This document shows positions 8,210 through 16,571 of a DNA stretch of 64,000 bases, one piece after another. Within the stretch, counting starts at the first letter, position 1; each line of letters begins with the position of its first letter. The notes under the pieces are model-generated. The model was not told the DNA's origin. It ran no database searches and saw only the letters and a program-made list of their open reading frames with translations. The stretch is from Planktothrix sp. FACHB-1365 (GTDB lineage: Bacteria > Cyanobacteriota > Cyanobacteriia > Cyanobacteriales > Microcoleaceae), in assembly GCF_014697575.1 (NCBI RefSeq), contig NZ_JACJSC010000004.1:62001-126000 (forward strand), written 5' to 3'. The translations under genes and the position numbers were made by a program.

Positions 8210-8768
8210 AGGGAATTTAGGTGTTTAGATACAGCACTTCTCAACCCTGTATAACGGATTTTACAACCCAAGAATGCTTTCTGCTAAACTGATCCTGGTT
8301 TTTCCTGCTGACCTTCAATAATTTTGGGGGACAATCGGGATCAGATGTCAAGACATCATCTCAAGTTAGAATCAAAAATGTTATTCTGATGACAATTACC
8401 TGACCCAAAGCGGGTAAACCTAGACATAGCTGAGTTATTGACCTCCATAAAGCGCATAAAAGGAAGAAAATTACAAAGTTGGGGATTCAACATCTTTACC
8501 GAAGACCCATAATCTGTAACTATATTCAGATTAAGCCTTGTGGGGATGATCCCCTTCTGGTAAAATCAGAAACAAAAGTTAGTATTAAATACTTAGCTTG
8601 CCTGAGTGCAAGGCCTTCTGTCAGTCGGGAGTCTGTTCACTACCATAAGTTGAGGTTTACTTTACCTTCAGATGAGGTGAGGACTCGACAATGCTGGCGT
8701 TGGTGATAGTTTTAATACTCAAAATTCAATGATTAAATTGTCAACAGTTTCTTTTAGGTTAGAGGAAG
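8210..8768. other. Long leader region upstream of prk, no credible gene
   Basis: The 560 bases before prk hold no reading frame with family-like sequence or a good start. A GGGGATGATCCCC palindrome sits at 8542-8554. The region may contain the prk promoter and a long 5' untranslated leader, but I cannot place a start site. Confidence 0.5.
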
Positions 8769-9773
8769 ATGGGAAATAAGCCGGATCGCGTGGTTTTAAT
8801 TGGCGTTGCTGGAGATTCCGGGTGCGGAAAATCAACATTTTTACGTCGAATAACAGATATCTTTGGAAAAGATTTTGTGACGGTTATCTGTTTAGATGAC
8901 TATCATTGTTTAGATCGAAAGCAACGTAAAGAAACCGGAATTACGGCTCTAGATCCTAGAGCTAATAATTTTGATTTAATGTATGAGCAAATCAATGCTC
9001 TTAAAAATGGTGTCTCTATTGATAAACCCATTTATAACCACGAAACTGGCGAGATCGATCCCCCCGAACGGATTGATCCGAATCATATTATCGTGATTGA
9101 AGGGTTACATCCGTTATATGACGAACGGGTGCGAGCACTGCTAGATTTTAGTGTTTATCTCGATATCAGCGACGAAGTTAAAATTTCGTGGAAAATTCAG
9201 CGTGACATGGCAGAACGCGGTCATCGTTATGAAGATGTTCTCGCCGCTATTAATGCCCGTCGTCCTGATTTTGAAGCTTATATTGACCCCCAAAAGAAAT
9301 ATGCTGATGTGGTGGTTCAAATTCTGCCCACAAATCTGATTGCTGAAGATAAAGAACACAAAATCCTGCGGGTGCGTCTGGTACAGAAAGAAGGGGTGGA
9401 AGGACTCGAACCCGCCTACTTATTTGATCAAGGATCTACAATTCATTGGACACCTTGCGGACGCAAACTCACCTGTTCTTATCCGGGTCTAAAAATGTAT
9501 TATGGCCCTGATAACTACTACGGAAATGAAGTGTCTATCCTCGAAGTCGATGGTCAATTCGATAACCTTGATGAAATGATCTACGTCGAAGGACACTTAA
9601 GCAACCTGTCTACAAAATACTATGGGGAAATGACCCATCTGCTCCGCGAACACCAAGAGTATCCCGGTTCCAATAATGGTAGTGGATTATTCCAGGTGTT
9701 AGTTGGCTTGAAAATGCGCGCAACTTATGAGCGCTTAGTTGGAGTTACTGAAAAAGTAGCAGCAACTGTCTAA
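8769..9773 (+). CDS. prk: Phosphoribulokinase (Calvin cycle)
   Basis: PRK phosphorylates ribulose 5-phosphate to ribulose 1,5-bisphosphate for Rubisco. The 334-residue protein has Walker A GVAGDSGCGKST at residues 12-23, the catalytic segment VICLDDYHCLDR, and the family signature around VIEGLHPLYDERV. Cys19 in the P-loop and Cys41 match the redox-regulated pair of oxygenic phototroph PRK, and a C-terminal pair (TPCGRKLTCSYPG) matches the CP12/thioredoxin-responsive enzymes. Control by light through thioredoxin and CP12 is expected from the family. The ribosome site GAGGAAG precedes the ATG directly. A strong terminator follows at 9807-9840, so it is probably monocistronic. Confidence 0.98.
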   Translation: MGNKPDRVVLIGVAGDSGCGKSTFLRRITDIFGKDFVTVICLDDYHCLDRKQRKETGITALDPRANNFDLMYEQINALKNGVSIDKPIYNHETGEIDPPERIDPNHIIVIEGLHPLYDERVRALLDFSVYLDISDEVKISWKIQRDMAERGHRYEDVLAAINARRPDFEAYIDPQKKYADVVVQILPTNLIAEDKEHKILRVRLVQKEGVEGLEPAYLFDQGSTIHWTPCGRKLTCSYPGLKMYYGPDNYYGNEVSILEVDGQFDNLDEMIYVEGHLSNLSTKYYGEMTHLLREHQEYPGSNNGSGLFQVLVGLKMRATYERLVGVTEKVAATV

Positions 9774-9806
9774 GTTTTTGACGGTTAGCGATTAACTCAA
9801 ACCAAC

Positions 9807-9841
9807 ATAACGCGGGATAAACCGATCTCGCGTTATTTTTT
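9807..9841 (+). terminator. Rho-independent terminator of prk
   Basis: A 12-bp stem (ATAACGCGGGAT with ATCTCGCGTTAT, one G-U pair, 6-base loop) is followed by a run of T at 9836-9841. Confidence 0.85.
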
Positions 9842-9895
9842 ATCTTAATTTTAGATTAGAAAGCCCAGCGCTATAACATATTTATTAATCTCAAA

Positions 9896-10094
9896 CAGAA
9901 AGTCGGTTTCTAACATTTAGCTGTCTCCCCAGAAACCGGGTTTCTAAAGTTATCTTGATTAATAATAACTAATCTCACAGAGAAACCCGGTTTCTCAGAT
10001 TTAGCTGTCTCCCCAGAAACCGGGTTTCTGAAGTGTTCTTGATTAATAATAATTAACCTCAAACAGAAACCCGGTTTCTCAGATTTAGCTGTCT
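9896..10094. repeat. Tandem 84-bp repeat built on the palindrome AGAAACCGGGTTTCT
   Basis: The unit contains TTTAGCTGTCTCCCC, then AGAAACCGGGTTTCT, a spacer TTGATTAATAATAA, and a second palindromic copy in the next unit. CTGTCT recurs at 9921, 10005 and 10089, an 84-base period. The third copy merges with the 3' end of the dsRBD reading frame, whose last codons and stop (10085-10093) lie in the repeat. A related partial copy is at 11775-11847. Confidence 0.85.
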
Positions 10095-10375
10095 ATTAAT
10101 GCTAATTTTTTTAAAGCCTGAGTAGCGGCTTGCTTTTTTGCATCTCTCTTATTTTTAGCTTGTCCCTGACCATAAACATGACCATTGACTTGAACTCCCA
10201 TAACAAAAACTTTATCATGATCATCCCCAACTTCTTGAATCACAATATAGTCAGGATTTTGTTTGTGTTTAATGATAGCCCACTCTTGAAAACGATTTAT
10301 TGCATCCGGTAAAATGTTAGAAGAGTTAGCCTCAATTTTGATTGTTTCTAATTGTTCTAACAGCGGAACAACAAT
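10085..10375 (-). pseudogene. Double-stranded-RNA-binding domain, C-terminal part of a frameshifted HEPN-dsRBD protein
   Basis: Reading the minus strand from 10375 gives 96 residues with no start codon: IVVPLLEQLETIKIEANSS and onward. About residues 23-90 form a dsRNA-binding domain: DAINRFQEWAIIKHKQNPDY, then VFVMGVQVNGHVYGQGQAKN and KRDAKKQAATQALKKL, the last being the basic helix that contacts the RNA backbone. The frame is -1 relative to the HEPN reading frame (10357-10908) and overlaps its end. One extra A in the AAA at 10375-10377 would join both into a protein of about 274 residues. RNase III has a similar C-terminal domain, but no RNase III catalytic part is present here. Confidence 0.8.
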
Positions 10376-10908
10376 TTAGGATCTTGAAATGGAATTAGAT
10401 CTAAAAGTTCTTTTAATTGCTCTCTAATTTTCTGATCTCCTTGAGAAATATTAGATTGATTTGAATGAGATTTTTCTTGAATCAGAAGTTTTAAGACAAT
10501 TTGTTTGTGTACATCAACCTGTTTTTCCTGTTGTTCAGCACCAATTTTAACCAGTAACCGATGGATACTATCTAACGCACGAAAAGTGTCATCTGCTGAA
10601 AAATAATTATTATGCGCCCATTTATTTCGGACTTCAATCAATTCATTGACTAAACCTCTTTCGGGGGATAAGTATGTTTTGAAAACTTTATCCCATCGTT
10701 GATTAATAATACTTAATAATACAGAAACATCTTGAATAATTTCTTCATCGCTGCGATTAGAATTATTTTTATTCGAGATGCAAACTTTCACCTGAGAAAA
10801 CCAAGCATTGCCATAAATTGATCTCATCTTTTCCTCAACGTAAGGAGACAAAACTTGACTTAATAAACTTAAGCATTGACCAATTCTTTCATTGTTGCTG
10901 AGTTTCAT
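10357..10908 (-). CDS. Swt1-like HEPN-domain protein (N-terminal part of a frameshifted HEPN-dsRBD protein)
   Basis: I chose the Met at 10908 (MKLSNNERIGQCLSLL); upstream codons to 10956 look non-native. The 183-residue product contains a HEPN fold like that of the endoribonuclease Swt1: helices around residues 20-40 and 60-115, with the ribonuclease motif RNKWAH at 94-99 (Arg-Asn-x3-His), then a helix ADDTFRALDSIHRLLVKIGA. The motif is intact, so RNA cleavage is plausible. The natural protein probably continued into the dsRBD at 10085-10375; here a frameshift gives the short tail LLFRC. The neighbour on the other side is a TA pair. Confidence 0.78.
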   Translation of the reverse strand: MKLSNNERIGQCLSLLSQVLSPYVEEKMRSIYGNAWFSQVKVCISNKNNSNRSDEEIIQDVSVLLSIINQRWDKVFKTYLSPERGLVNELIEVRNKWAHNNYFSADDTFRALDSIHRLLVKIGAEQQEKQVDVHKQIVLKLLIQEKSHSNQSNISQGDQKIREQLKELLDLIPFQDPKLLFRC

Positions 10909-11105
10909 ATTAACTTCATCCTTTTTCTCTAAACTGGATAACAACAAAAAAGCCACACCTATCTGTGCTGGAAAACAGCTTGATACTATAGGGTGAGTTA
11001 GCTTAGACTTTAACTACAACTCGACAATATTGGATTTCTGAAAAACTGATATTTTTTGGCTACCCCCAAATTTGATAATATGAGAAAGTGCGATCGCTAT
11101 AATTC

Positions 11106-11441
11106 ATGATGGAAAGTCAACCGAGGGAGATTGAACGTTATGTTACGTCAGAGGGTAAGATTCCGTTTACAGAGTGGTTAGAAGCAGTCCGAGATAGAAC
11201 AGCAAGAGCTAAAATTAAATTCAGATTAGATCGAGTAGAGGAGGGAAATTTAGGAGATTATCGTTCTGTTGGTGACGGTGTATTTGAATTTAAAATTAAT
11301 TATGGCCCTGGCTATAGGATTTATTTTGGACAAGTTGGGTTCAGCCTAATTTTATTACTCTGTGGTGGAGATAAAAGCACTCAGCAAAAAGATATTAAAA
11401 AAGCAAAAGAATATTGGAGAGACTACAATGCAAGACGTTAA
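11106..11441 (+). CDS. RelE/HigB-type toxin (addiction module killer protein family)
   Basis: The 111-residue protein matches the Gp49-like/HigB killer family: REIERYVTSEGKIPFTEWLE, then RLDRVEEGNLGDYRSVGDGV and the core strand YGPGYRIYFGQVG followed by LLCGGDKSTQQKDIKKAKEY. Such toxins are ribosome-dependent mRNA nucleases. Two Met codons (11106, 11109) are possible starts. The 3' end overlaps the antitoxin gene by 14 bases, toxin first, as in higBA loci. Confidence 0.88.
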   Translation: MMESQPREIERYVTSEGKIPFTEWLEAVRDRTARAKIKFRLDRVEEGNLGDYRSVGDGVFEFKINYGPGYRIYFGQVGFSLILLLCGGDKSTQQKDIKKAKEYWRDYNARR

Positions 11442-11754
11442 AATTCCCATTAGTGATAGTTACCATAATTATTTAATTGAATCTCTTAAAGATCCAGAAG
11501 AAGCCGCAGCTTATCTTGAAGTTGCTTTAGAAGAAGGTAGCGATCAACCTCAATTATTAAAAAAAGTCATCAGCAATATTTTAGAGGCTCAGAGTCAATT
11601 AAATTATGGTTATGATTCTAATCAAATTAATCGAGAAAAACTTGATAAAGCTGTGGCGTTAATCAATTGTATTGCAATTTATGATTTTGTTGAATTAGTT
11701 AATCTTTTAGGTTTTAAAATCTCAATTCAGGTGAAAGAGGCAGAAAGAGAATGA
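11428..11754 (+). CDS. HigA-like antitoxin with a divergent helix-turn-helix
   Basis: The likely start is the ATG at 11428, with GGAGA 9 bases upstream inside the toxin gene. The 108-residue product has the family N-terminus (IESLKDPEEAAAYLEVALEEG) and C-terminus (LVNLLGFKISIQVKE), but the central helix-turn-helix (QSQLNYGYDSNQINREKLDK) is far from the consensus; the recognition helix may be altered. It should neutralise the toxin encoded just upstream and repress the operon, though DNA binding may be weakened. Confidence 0.75.
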   Translation: MQDVKIPISDSYHNYLIESLKDPEEAAAYLEVALEEGSDQPQLLKKVISNILEAQSQLNYGYDSNQINREKLDKAVALINCIAIYDFVELVNLLGFKISIQVKEAERE

Positions 11755-11774
11755 AGGAGAACCAATGATAAAAC

Positions 11775-11847
11775 TCCAGAAACCGGGTTTCTGAAGTTAT
11801 CTTGATTTGTAATAATTAATATAAAGGAGAAACCCGGTTTCTCAGAT
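11775..11847. repeat. Diverged copy of the AGAAACCGGGTTTCT repeat
   Basis: CCAGAAACCGGGTTTCTGAAG, a TTATCTTGATT spacer and GAGAAACCCGGTTTCTCAG repeat the layout of 9930-10081. The gap 11755-11979 holds nothing else that I can identify. Confidence 0.8.
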
Positions 11848-11979
11848 TCTAGTCTGGGCGGGTTCTAAAAGATTAGAGGAAAATTAGGAATGGTAATGTT
11901 TCTTAAGGCAGAGCTATAGCATCAGATTTTTTATTATAACTTCAGGTTTCAGAATTCATCAATTTAGAAAAATAAAATT

Positions 11980-13041
11980 TCATCTAACAGACCAATCCTC
12001 TAAAGCTATCTGTATTATACTGTCTACCGAAGCAAAATCTGAAGCATCAATAGGTCTTAGCTTTTGACGAGACTTCATATATTTCCGATAATTAATATAA
12101 TAATCCTGAAAACTTTTATAAACTTTATTGATCCCTGTTGTTATTAAAGGATAATTTAAGTAAGAAGGATTATCTTTATAACAAAAAGTATATAAATCTT
12201 CAAATTTATCAACATTAATATAATCCTCAGTATATATTCTAATTGTGGTTACTACTTTAACATTCTTGTATTTTCTAGGAAAGAGAGTGGGTAAATAAAC
12301 ATATAATGATAATTTATCCTGTAATTTTTTAGCTTCAGGATCATACATAAAAGACACGCAAGTTTTATCAGCTAATAGCTCTCCCTTTTTATTAAACTTA
12401 GCAAAACTCATTTCTTTAGAAGAATAATTATATTGAGTATGCAAGCTTATATCAGGACTATAGGATAATATTTTTTGTGTAATCGCTAAAACTCTTTCTC
12501 TAATTTCAGGTTTATCTAATAAATATCCCTGGATAAAGGAGGGTAAACGCTCGAATAATGAATCTTCTATTATTTCAATTTCAACTTTTGATAAAATTCT
12601 GTTATCAATATTTTTCAAAACCAAATAATATTCATTATTATATTGCTTTACTTCATAAGTCAATAACAAGCAATCAGGAATTACCCTTTTAGCATAATCA
12701 ATTGTTGAACTATTAAACTGTGCAGCAATAGCAATTAGAAGAAATTTTTGACTAAAATCAATCTGTTCAAAATAGCCCCCTTGGGGATATTCTTGCCTTA
12801 AGAATTCTGCATATCTTAAAAGTTGGTCTATACTGGCTTTCCCTCCTCCTTTTTTAAGCTCTAAAATTGCTAATCTACCTTCCGAGTTAGCTCCTAATAT
12901 ATCAGAACGGTTTTGTTTATTAATACAATACTGCCTTTTAACCGGATCTAAATTTAGTAAGGGTTTGAGATGTAACCAGACAAATTCTTCGAGTAATGCT
13001 TCCGACTTTAGCAAAAATTTTCCCCTGGACTGCCTTAACAT
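11980..13041 (-). CDS. PD-(D/E)XK nuclease-like protein (NucS/DUF91-like N-terminus)
   Basis: Start taken at the ATG 13041 (MLRQSRGKFLLKSEALLEEF); an in-frame GTG lies at 13059. The first 110 residues show the nuclease core: Glu in LLEEFVWLHL, Asp in NRSDILGAN, the ExK in LAILELKKGGG and a following helix with Gln (SIDQLLRYAEF). The rest, to residue 353, is not recognised and is rich in Tyr, Lys and Ile. It lies 35 bases downstream of a HigA antitoxin gene on the same strand, so it occupies the place normally held by a partner. A defence or toxin role is an inference. Confidence 0.7.
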   Translation of the reverse strand: MLRQSRGKFLLKSEALLEEFVWLHLKPLLNLDPVKRQYCINKQNRSDILGANSEGRLAILELKKGGGKASIDQLLRYAEFLRQEYPQGGYFEQIDFSQKFLLIAIAAQFNSSTIDYAKRVIPDCLLLTYEVKQYNNEYYLVLKNIDNRILSKVEIEIIEDSLFERLPSFIQGYLLDKPEIRERVLAITQKILSYSPDISLHTQYNYSSKEMSFAKFNKKGELLADKTCVSFMYDPEAKKLQDKLSLYVYLPTLFPRKYKNVKVVTTIRIYTEDYINVDKFEDLYTFCYKDNPSYLNYPLITTGINKVYKSFQDYYINYRKYMKSRQKLRPIDASDFASVDSIIQIALEDWSVR

Positions 13042-13076
13042 AATTTTCCAAACAATCACCTATTCTATATTATAGA

Positions 13077-13394
13077 TTAGCGATCACTTTCCTTTAAAAC
13101 AATACAAACCTTAACTTCAGACTCTAACCGATCTTCTAACTGCTCTTTTGCTAACTCTAAATCATAAGTAACTTGAACATTTAACCAAAATCGTTCTGAT
13201 AGTCCAAAATATTTCGATAATCTTAAAGCGATATCTGTGGTAATGGCAGATTTTCCTAGAATAATCTCATCAATTTTGAGCAAAGGAATATGAATATCCT
13301 CTGCTAACTGTTTTGGGATAATCTCCATCGGTTTCAAAAATTCTTCTAATAGAATTTCGCCGGGATGAACTGGATCTAACTTAGGTTCTCTCAT
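13077..13394 (-). CDS. HigA-family antitoxin (XRE helix-turn-helix)
   Basis: The 105-residue protein follows the HigA pattern: LDPVHPGEILLEEFLKPMEI, LAEDIHIPLLKIDEIILGKS, ITTDIALRLSKYFGLSERFW. The helix-turn-helix is intact. No HigB toxin gene is adjacent: uvrA lies upstream and a PD-(D/E)XK protein gene downstream. Either HigB has been lost or the nuclease is the functional partner. Confidence 0.88.
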   Translation of the reverse strand: MREPKLDPVHPGEILLEEFLKPMEIIPKQLAEDIHIPLLKIDEIILGKSAITTDIALRLSKYFGLSERFWLNVQVTYDLELAKEQLEDRLESEVKVCIVLKESDR

Positions 13395-13431
13395 AATTTT
13401 ATAATAGGGAATAGGGATATTGATTAAATGT

Positions 13432-13448
13432 GATGGGCATAGCCCATC
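13432..13448 (-). terminator. Hairpin after uvrA
   Basis: GATGGGC/GCCCATC with a 3-base loop sits directly after the uvrA stop codon. There is no clear T run, so it may be one of the scattered repeats and only a weak terminator. Confidence 0.45.
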
Positions 13449-16400
13449 CTACTTTGAGGAATGCTGTTTTAACACCTGTTTTAAATAAATTCCAGTGTAA
13501 GATTTAGCATTTTTAGCAATATCTTCTGGGTTTCCTTCAGCAATAATTTCACCACCTTTATCTCCTCCTTCTGGCCCTAAATCAATTACCCAATCTGCAC
13601 ACCGAATGACATCTAAATTATGTTCAATCACTAAAATCGAATTACCTTTATCTACTAACCGTTGTAACACATTTAATAATTGATGCACATCATAAAACGA
13701 TAAACCCGTTGTCGGTTCATCAATTAAATATAACGTTTTCCCCGTTGCGCGTTTAGATAATTCTGACGCTAATTTAACCCGTTGTGCTTCTCCTCCTGAT
13801 AACGTTGGTGCAGGTTGTCCTAAACGAATATAGCCTAAACCAACATCCACTAACGTTTGTAATCGACTCGCCGCCCTGGGGATATTTTCAAACACTTCTA
13901 AAGCGGTTTCTACAGGCATATTTAACACATCTGCAATCGAATATCCTTTATATTTCGCCTGTAACGTTTCCCGATTATATCTCGCGCCTTTACACACTTC
14001 ACACTGAACATAAACATCAGGTAAAAAGTTCATTTCAATAATATTAACTCCCTGTCCACCACAAGCTTCACAGCGTCCGCCTTTAACATTAAACGAAAAT
14101 TGTCCCGCTTTATAACCTCTAGCTTTAGCTTCAATGGTTGCTGTAAACACCTCTCGAATAATATCGAAAACTCCGGTATAAGTTGCAGGGTTAGATCTGG
14201 GAGTTCGACCAATAGGAGATTGATCAATTACAATCACTTTATCCAATGCGTCTAACCCTTCTACTGTTTTTAAATCTTTAGGAAAGGGAACTTTTCGGGT
14301 AAAATGATGTTGTAATGCAGGATAAAGTAATTCATTCATTAAAGTTGATTTTCCTGAACCCGAAACCCCCGTAATACTCACCAATTTTCCTAATGGAATT
14401 TCAACAGTAATGTTTCTTAAATTATTGCGACTGGCGTTAACTAATTTAAGGCTTTTTCCATTCCCTATTCGGCGTTCTGTGGGGGTTTCTATTTTCTTCC
14501 GTCCTGACAGATAAGCACCTGTTAAAGAAGGTTCTGATTTTAACAAGATCTCTAAATTTCCTTGCGCCACAATTTCACCACCATGCACGCCCGCCCCTGG
14601 CCCAATATCAACTAAATGATCCGCCGCCCGAATCGTTTCTTCATCATGTTCAACTACAATTAAGGTATTACCTAAATCGCGTAATTTAATTAACGTATTT
14701 AAAAGTTTAGTATTATCCCGTTGATGTAACCCAATACTCGGTTCATCTAAAACATACAAAACCCCCGTTAATCCGGCGCCAATTTGAGTGGCTAATCGAA
14801 TTCGTTGGGCTTCTCCGCCTGATAACGTTGATGCGGTTCGAGCTAAGGTTAAATAATCTAATCCTACATCGAGTAAAAATTGTAATCGGGCTTTAATTTC
14901 TCGCAAGACTAATTCAGCAATTTTCGCCTGTCTTTCTGTTAGGTTTAACTGATTAATTCGGTCTAAACAGTCCCGAATCGAAACTGCTGTTAATTGATGA
15001 ATGTGATATTGTCCGACACGCACCGCTAAGGCTTCCGGTTTTAATCGTTTTCCTAGACAAACTTCGCAAGGTTGATCAATTAAATATTGTTCTAATTTCT
15101 GCTTTTGTAATTCCGAAGCGGTTTCCTGATATTGACGTTGTAATAACGGAATTACCCCGATATAAGGACGATAATATCCTTTGTTTTCAGGGTAGCGAGA
15201 ATCGGTTTCTATTAAAATCGGTTCCTCTGAACCATAGAGGAGAATCTGTTGCTGTTCTTGGGTTAATTGATGCCAAGGAGTGGTAATCTCAAACCCAAAA
15301 GCTTGACCTACACTATGCAGAATTGATAAATAATAGGAATTATCCTTTTCTGACCAAGGAGTAATAGCAGTATAAACGGGTTGAGTTAAATCAGGAACAA
15401 CTAACTCAGGCGCAAAGGTTCTCAAATGTCCTAAACCATGACAACTCGGACAAGCACCAAAGGGAGAATTAAAAGAAAATAACCGAGGGGAAAGTTCTTC
15501 CATCACCGCCCCATGTTCAGGACAAGCGAAATTCTCAGAAAAAACCAATTGTGATGAAATAGATGAAGCTTCCAAATTTTCGGTTTCTACTTCGTAAGAA
15601 TTATCGCTATTTTCAGCAACTTTTTTATCTCCAGATCTTGCAATTTTTGAGTCAGTTGATATATACTTATTATTAGCTCGCGACGCGGATACCTTGTTGG
15701 ATGTATCATCTAATACCTCTATCACCGCAATTCCACTGGATTGCTTTAAGCAGGTACTCAAAGAATCCGCTAGACGTTCCTCTAGTCCTGGCTTTTTAAT
15801 TAAGCGGTCAATGACGATTTCAATGGTATGGGTATAATTTTTATCTAACTCAATGTTTTCGGACAGGTCAAAAATCTCAGAATTGACCCTGACGCGAACA
15901 AATCCTTGAGACGCTAAACTGGACAAAAGTTTACGGTGTGTTCCCTTTTTCCCCCGCACCACAGGCGCGAGAATCATGAATTTAGTACGGTCGGGGAGTT
16001 CCATAATCCGATCGCACATTTCATCAATCGTTTGAGGCGCAATATTGCGATCGCAAATCGGACAATGGGGTTCACCCGCACGACCAAACAGCAACCGCAA
16101 ATAATCATAAATCTCCGTAACCGTCCCGACGGTAGACCGAGGGTTATGGGAGGTTGATTTCTGGTCAATGGAAATAGCCGGACTCAACCCTTCAATAGCA
16201 TCCACATCGGGTTTATCCAGTTGTCCGAGAAATTGGCGCGCATAAGCACTCAGTGATTCCACGTAGCGGCGTTGACCTTCGGCGAAAATGGTATCAAAGG
16301 CTAAGGACGATTTACCCGAACCAGAAACCCCTGTAAATACAATTAAGCGATCGCGCGGTAATTCTAAGTCAATATTTTTCAAATTATGTTGTTTCGCACC

Positions 16401-16469
16401 CCGAATGCGAATTCGGTTGGGGGTGTTGTTGGGATAGGGTAGGGGGTCAGAAAGTGATGTTGAGTTCAC
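13449..16469 (-). CDS. uvrA: Excinuclease ABC subunit A
   Basis: UvrA finds bulky DNA lesions and loads UvrB in nucleotide excision repair. Both ATPase modules are seen: Walker A FTGVSGSGKSSLAFDTIFAE near residue 46 and ITGVSGSGKSTLMNELLYPA near 700, with two LSGGEAQR signatures and zinc-finger cysteines (CPIC, CEAC...CEVC). The start is a GTG at 16469. At 1006 residues it is some 40-60 longer than usual: a Ser/Asn/Lys-rich stretch at about residues 253-307, between IAVIEVL and LVFSENFACPEHG, looks like an unstructured insert. Confidence 0.98.
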   Translation of the reverse strand: MNSTSLSDPLPYPNNTPNRIRIRGAKQHNLKNIDLELPRDRLIVFTGVSGSGKSSLAFDTIFAEGQRRYVESLSAYARQFLGQLDKPDVDAIEGLSPAISIDQKSTSHNPRSTVGTVTEIYDYLRLLFGRAGEPHCPICDRNIAPQTIDEMCDRIMELPDRTKFMILAPVVRGKKGTHRKLLSSLASQGFVRVRVNSEIFDLSENIELDKNYTHTIEIVIDRLIKKPGLEERLADSLSTCLKQSSGIAVIEVLDDTSNKVSASRANNKYISTDSKIARSGDKKVAENSDNSYEVETENLEASSISSQLVFSENFACPEHGAVMEELSPRLFSFNSPFGACPSCHGLGHLRTFAPELVVPDLTQPVYTAITPWSEKDNSYYLSILHSVGQAFGFEITTPWHQLTQEQQQILLYGSEEPILIETDSRYPENKGYYRPYIGVIPLLQRQYQETASELQKQKLEQYLIDQPCEVCLGKRLKPEALAVRVGQYHIHQLTAVSIRDCLDRINQLNLTERQAKIAELVLREIKARLQFLLDVGLDYLTLARTASTLSGGEAQRIRLATQIGAGLTGVLYVLDEPSIGLHQRDNTKLLNTLIKLRDLGNTLIVVEHDEETIRAADHLVDIGPGAGVHGGEIVAQGNLEILLKSEPSLTGAYLSGRKKIETPTERRIGNGKSLKLVNASRNNLRNITVEIPLGKLVSITGVSGSGKSTLMNELLYPALQHHFTRKVPFPKDLKTVEGLDALDKVIVIDQSPIGRTPRSNPATYTGVFDIIREVFTATIEAKARGYKAGQFSFNVKGGRCEACGGQGVNIIEMNFLPDVYVQCEVCKGARYNRETLQAKYKGYSIADVLNMPVETALEVFENIPRAASRLQTLVDVGLGYIRLGQPAPTLSGGEAQRVKLASELSKRATGKTLYLIDEPTTGLSFYDVHQLLNVLQRLVDKGNSILVIEHNLDVIRCADWVIDLGPEGGDKGGEIIAEGNPEDIAKNAKSYTGIYLKQVLKQHSSK

Positions 16470-16571
16470 TGCATTTCAAGTCGTACAGTCCTTAATTATC
16501 TTAGCGTTATCGTAGATTTATTGAGGATGAGAATGTTGGGTTAGGTTTAATTCAGGAGCTAATCAGTTTAT

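Noticed and set aside
8479-8706. 75-codon frame upstream of prk
   Set aside because: It starts with TTG, has no ribosome site and no protein-like composition; it is probably untranslated leader.
10130-10312. 60-codon plus-strand frame
   Set aside because: It is a shadow of the dsRBD frame on the other strand, which has a clear domain.
10366-10380. Programmed -1 frameshift joining HEPN and dsRBD
   Set aside because: CCTAAATTG is not a canonical slippery heptamer and no pseudoknot is evident; a single-base loss is the simpler explanation.
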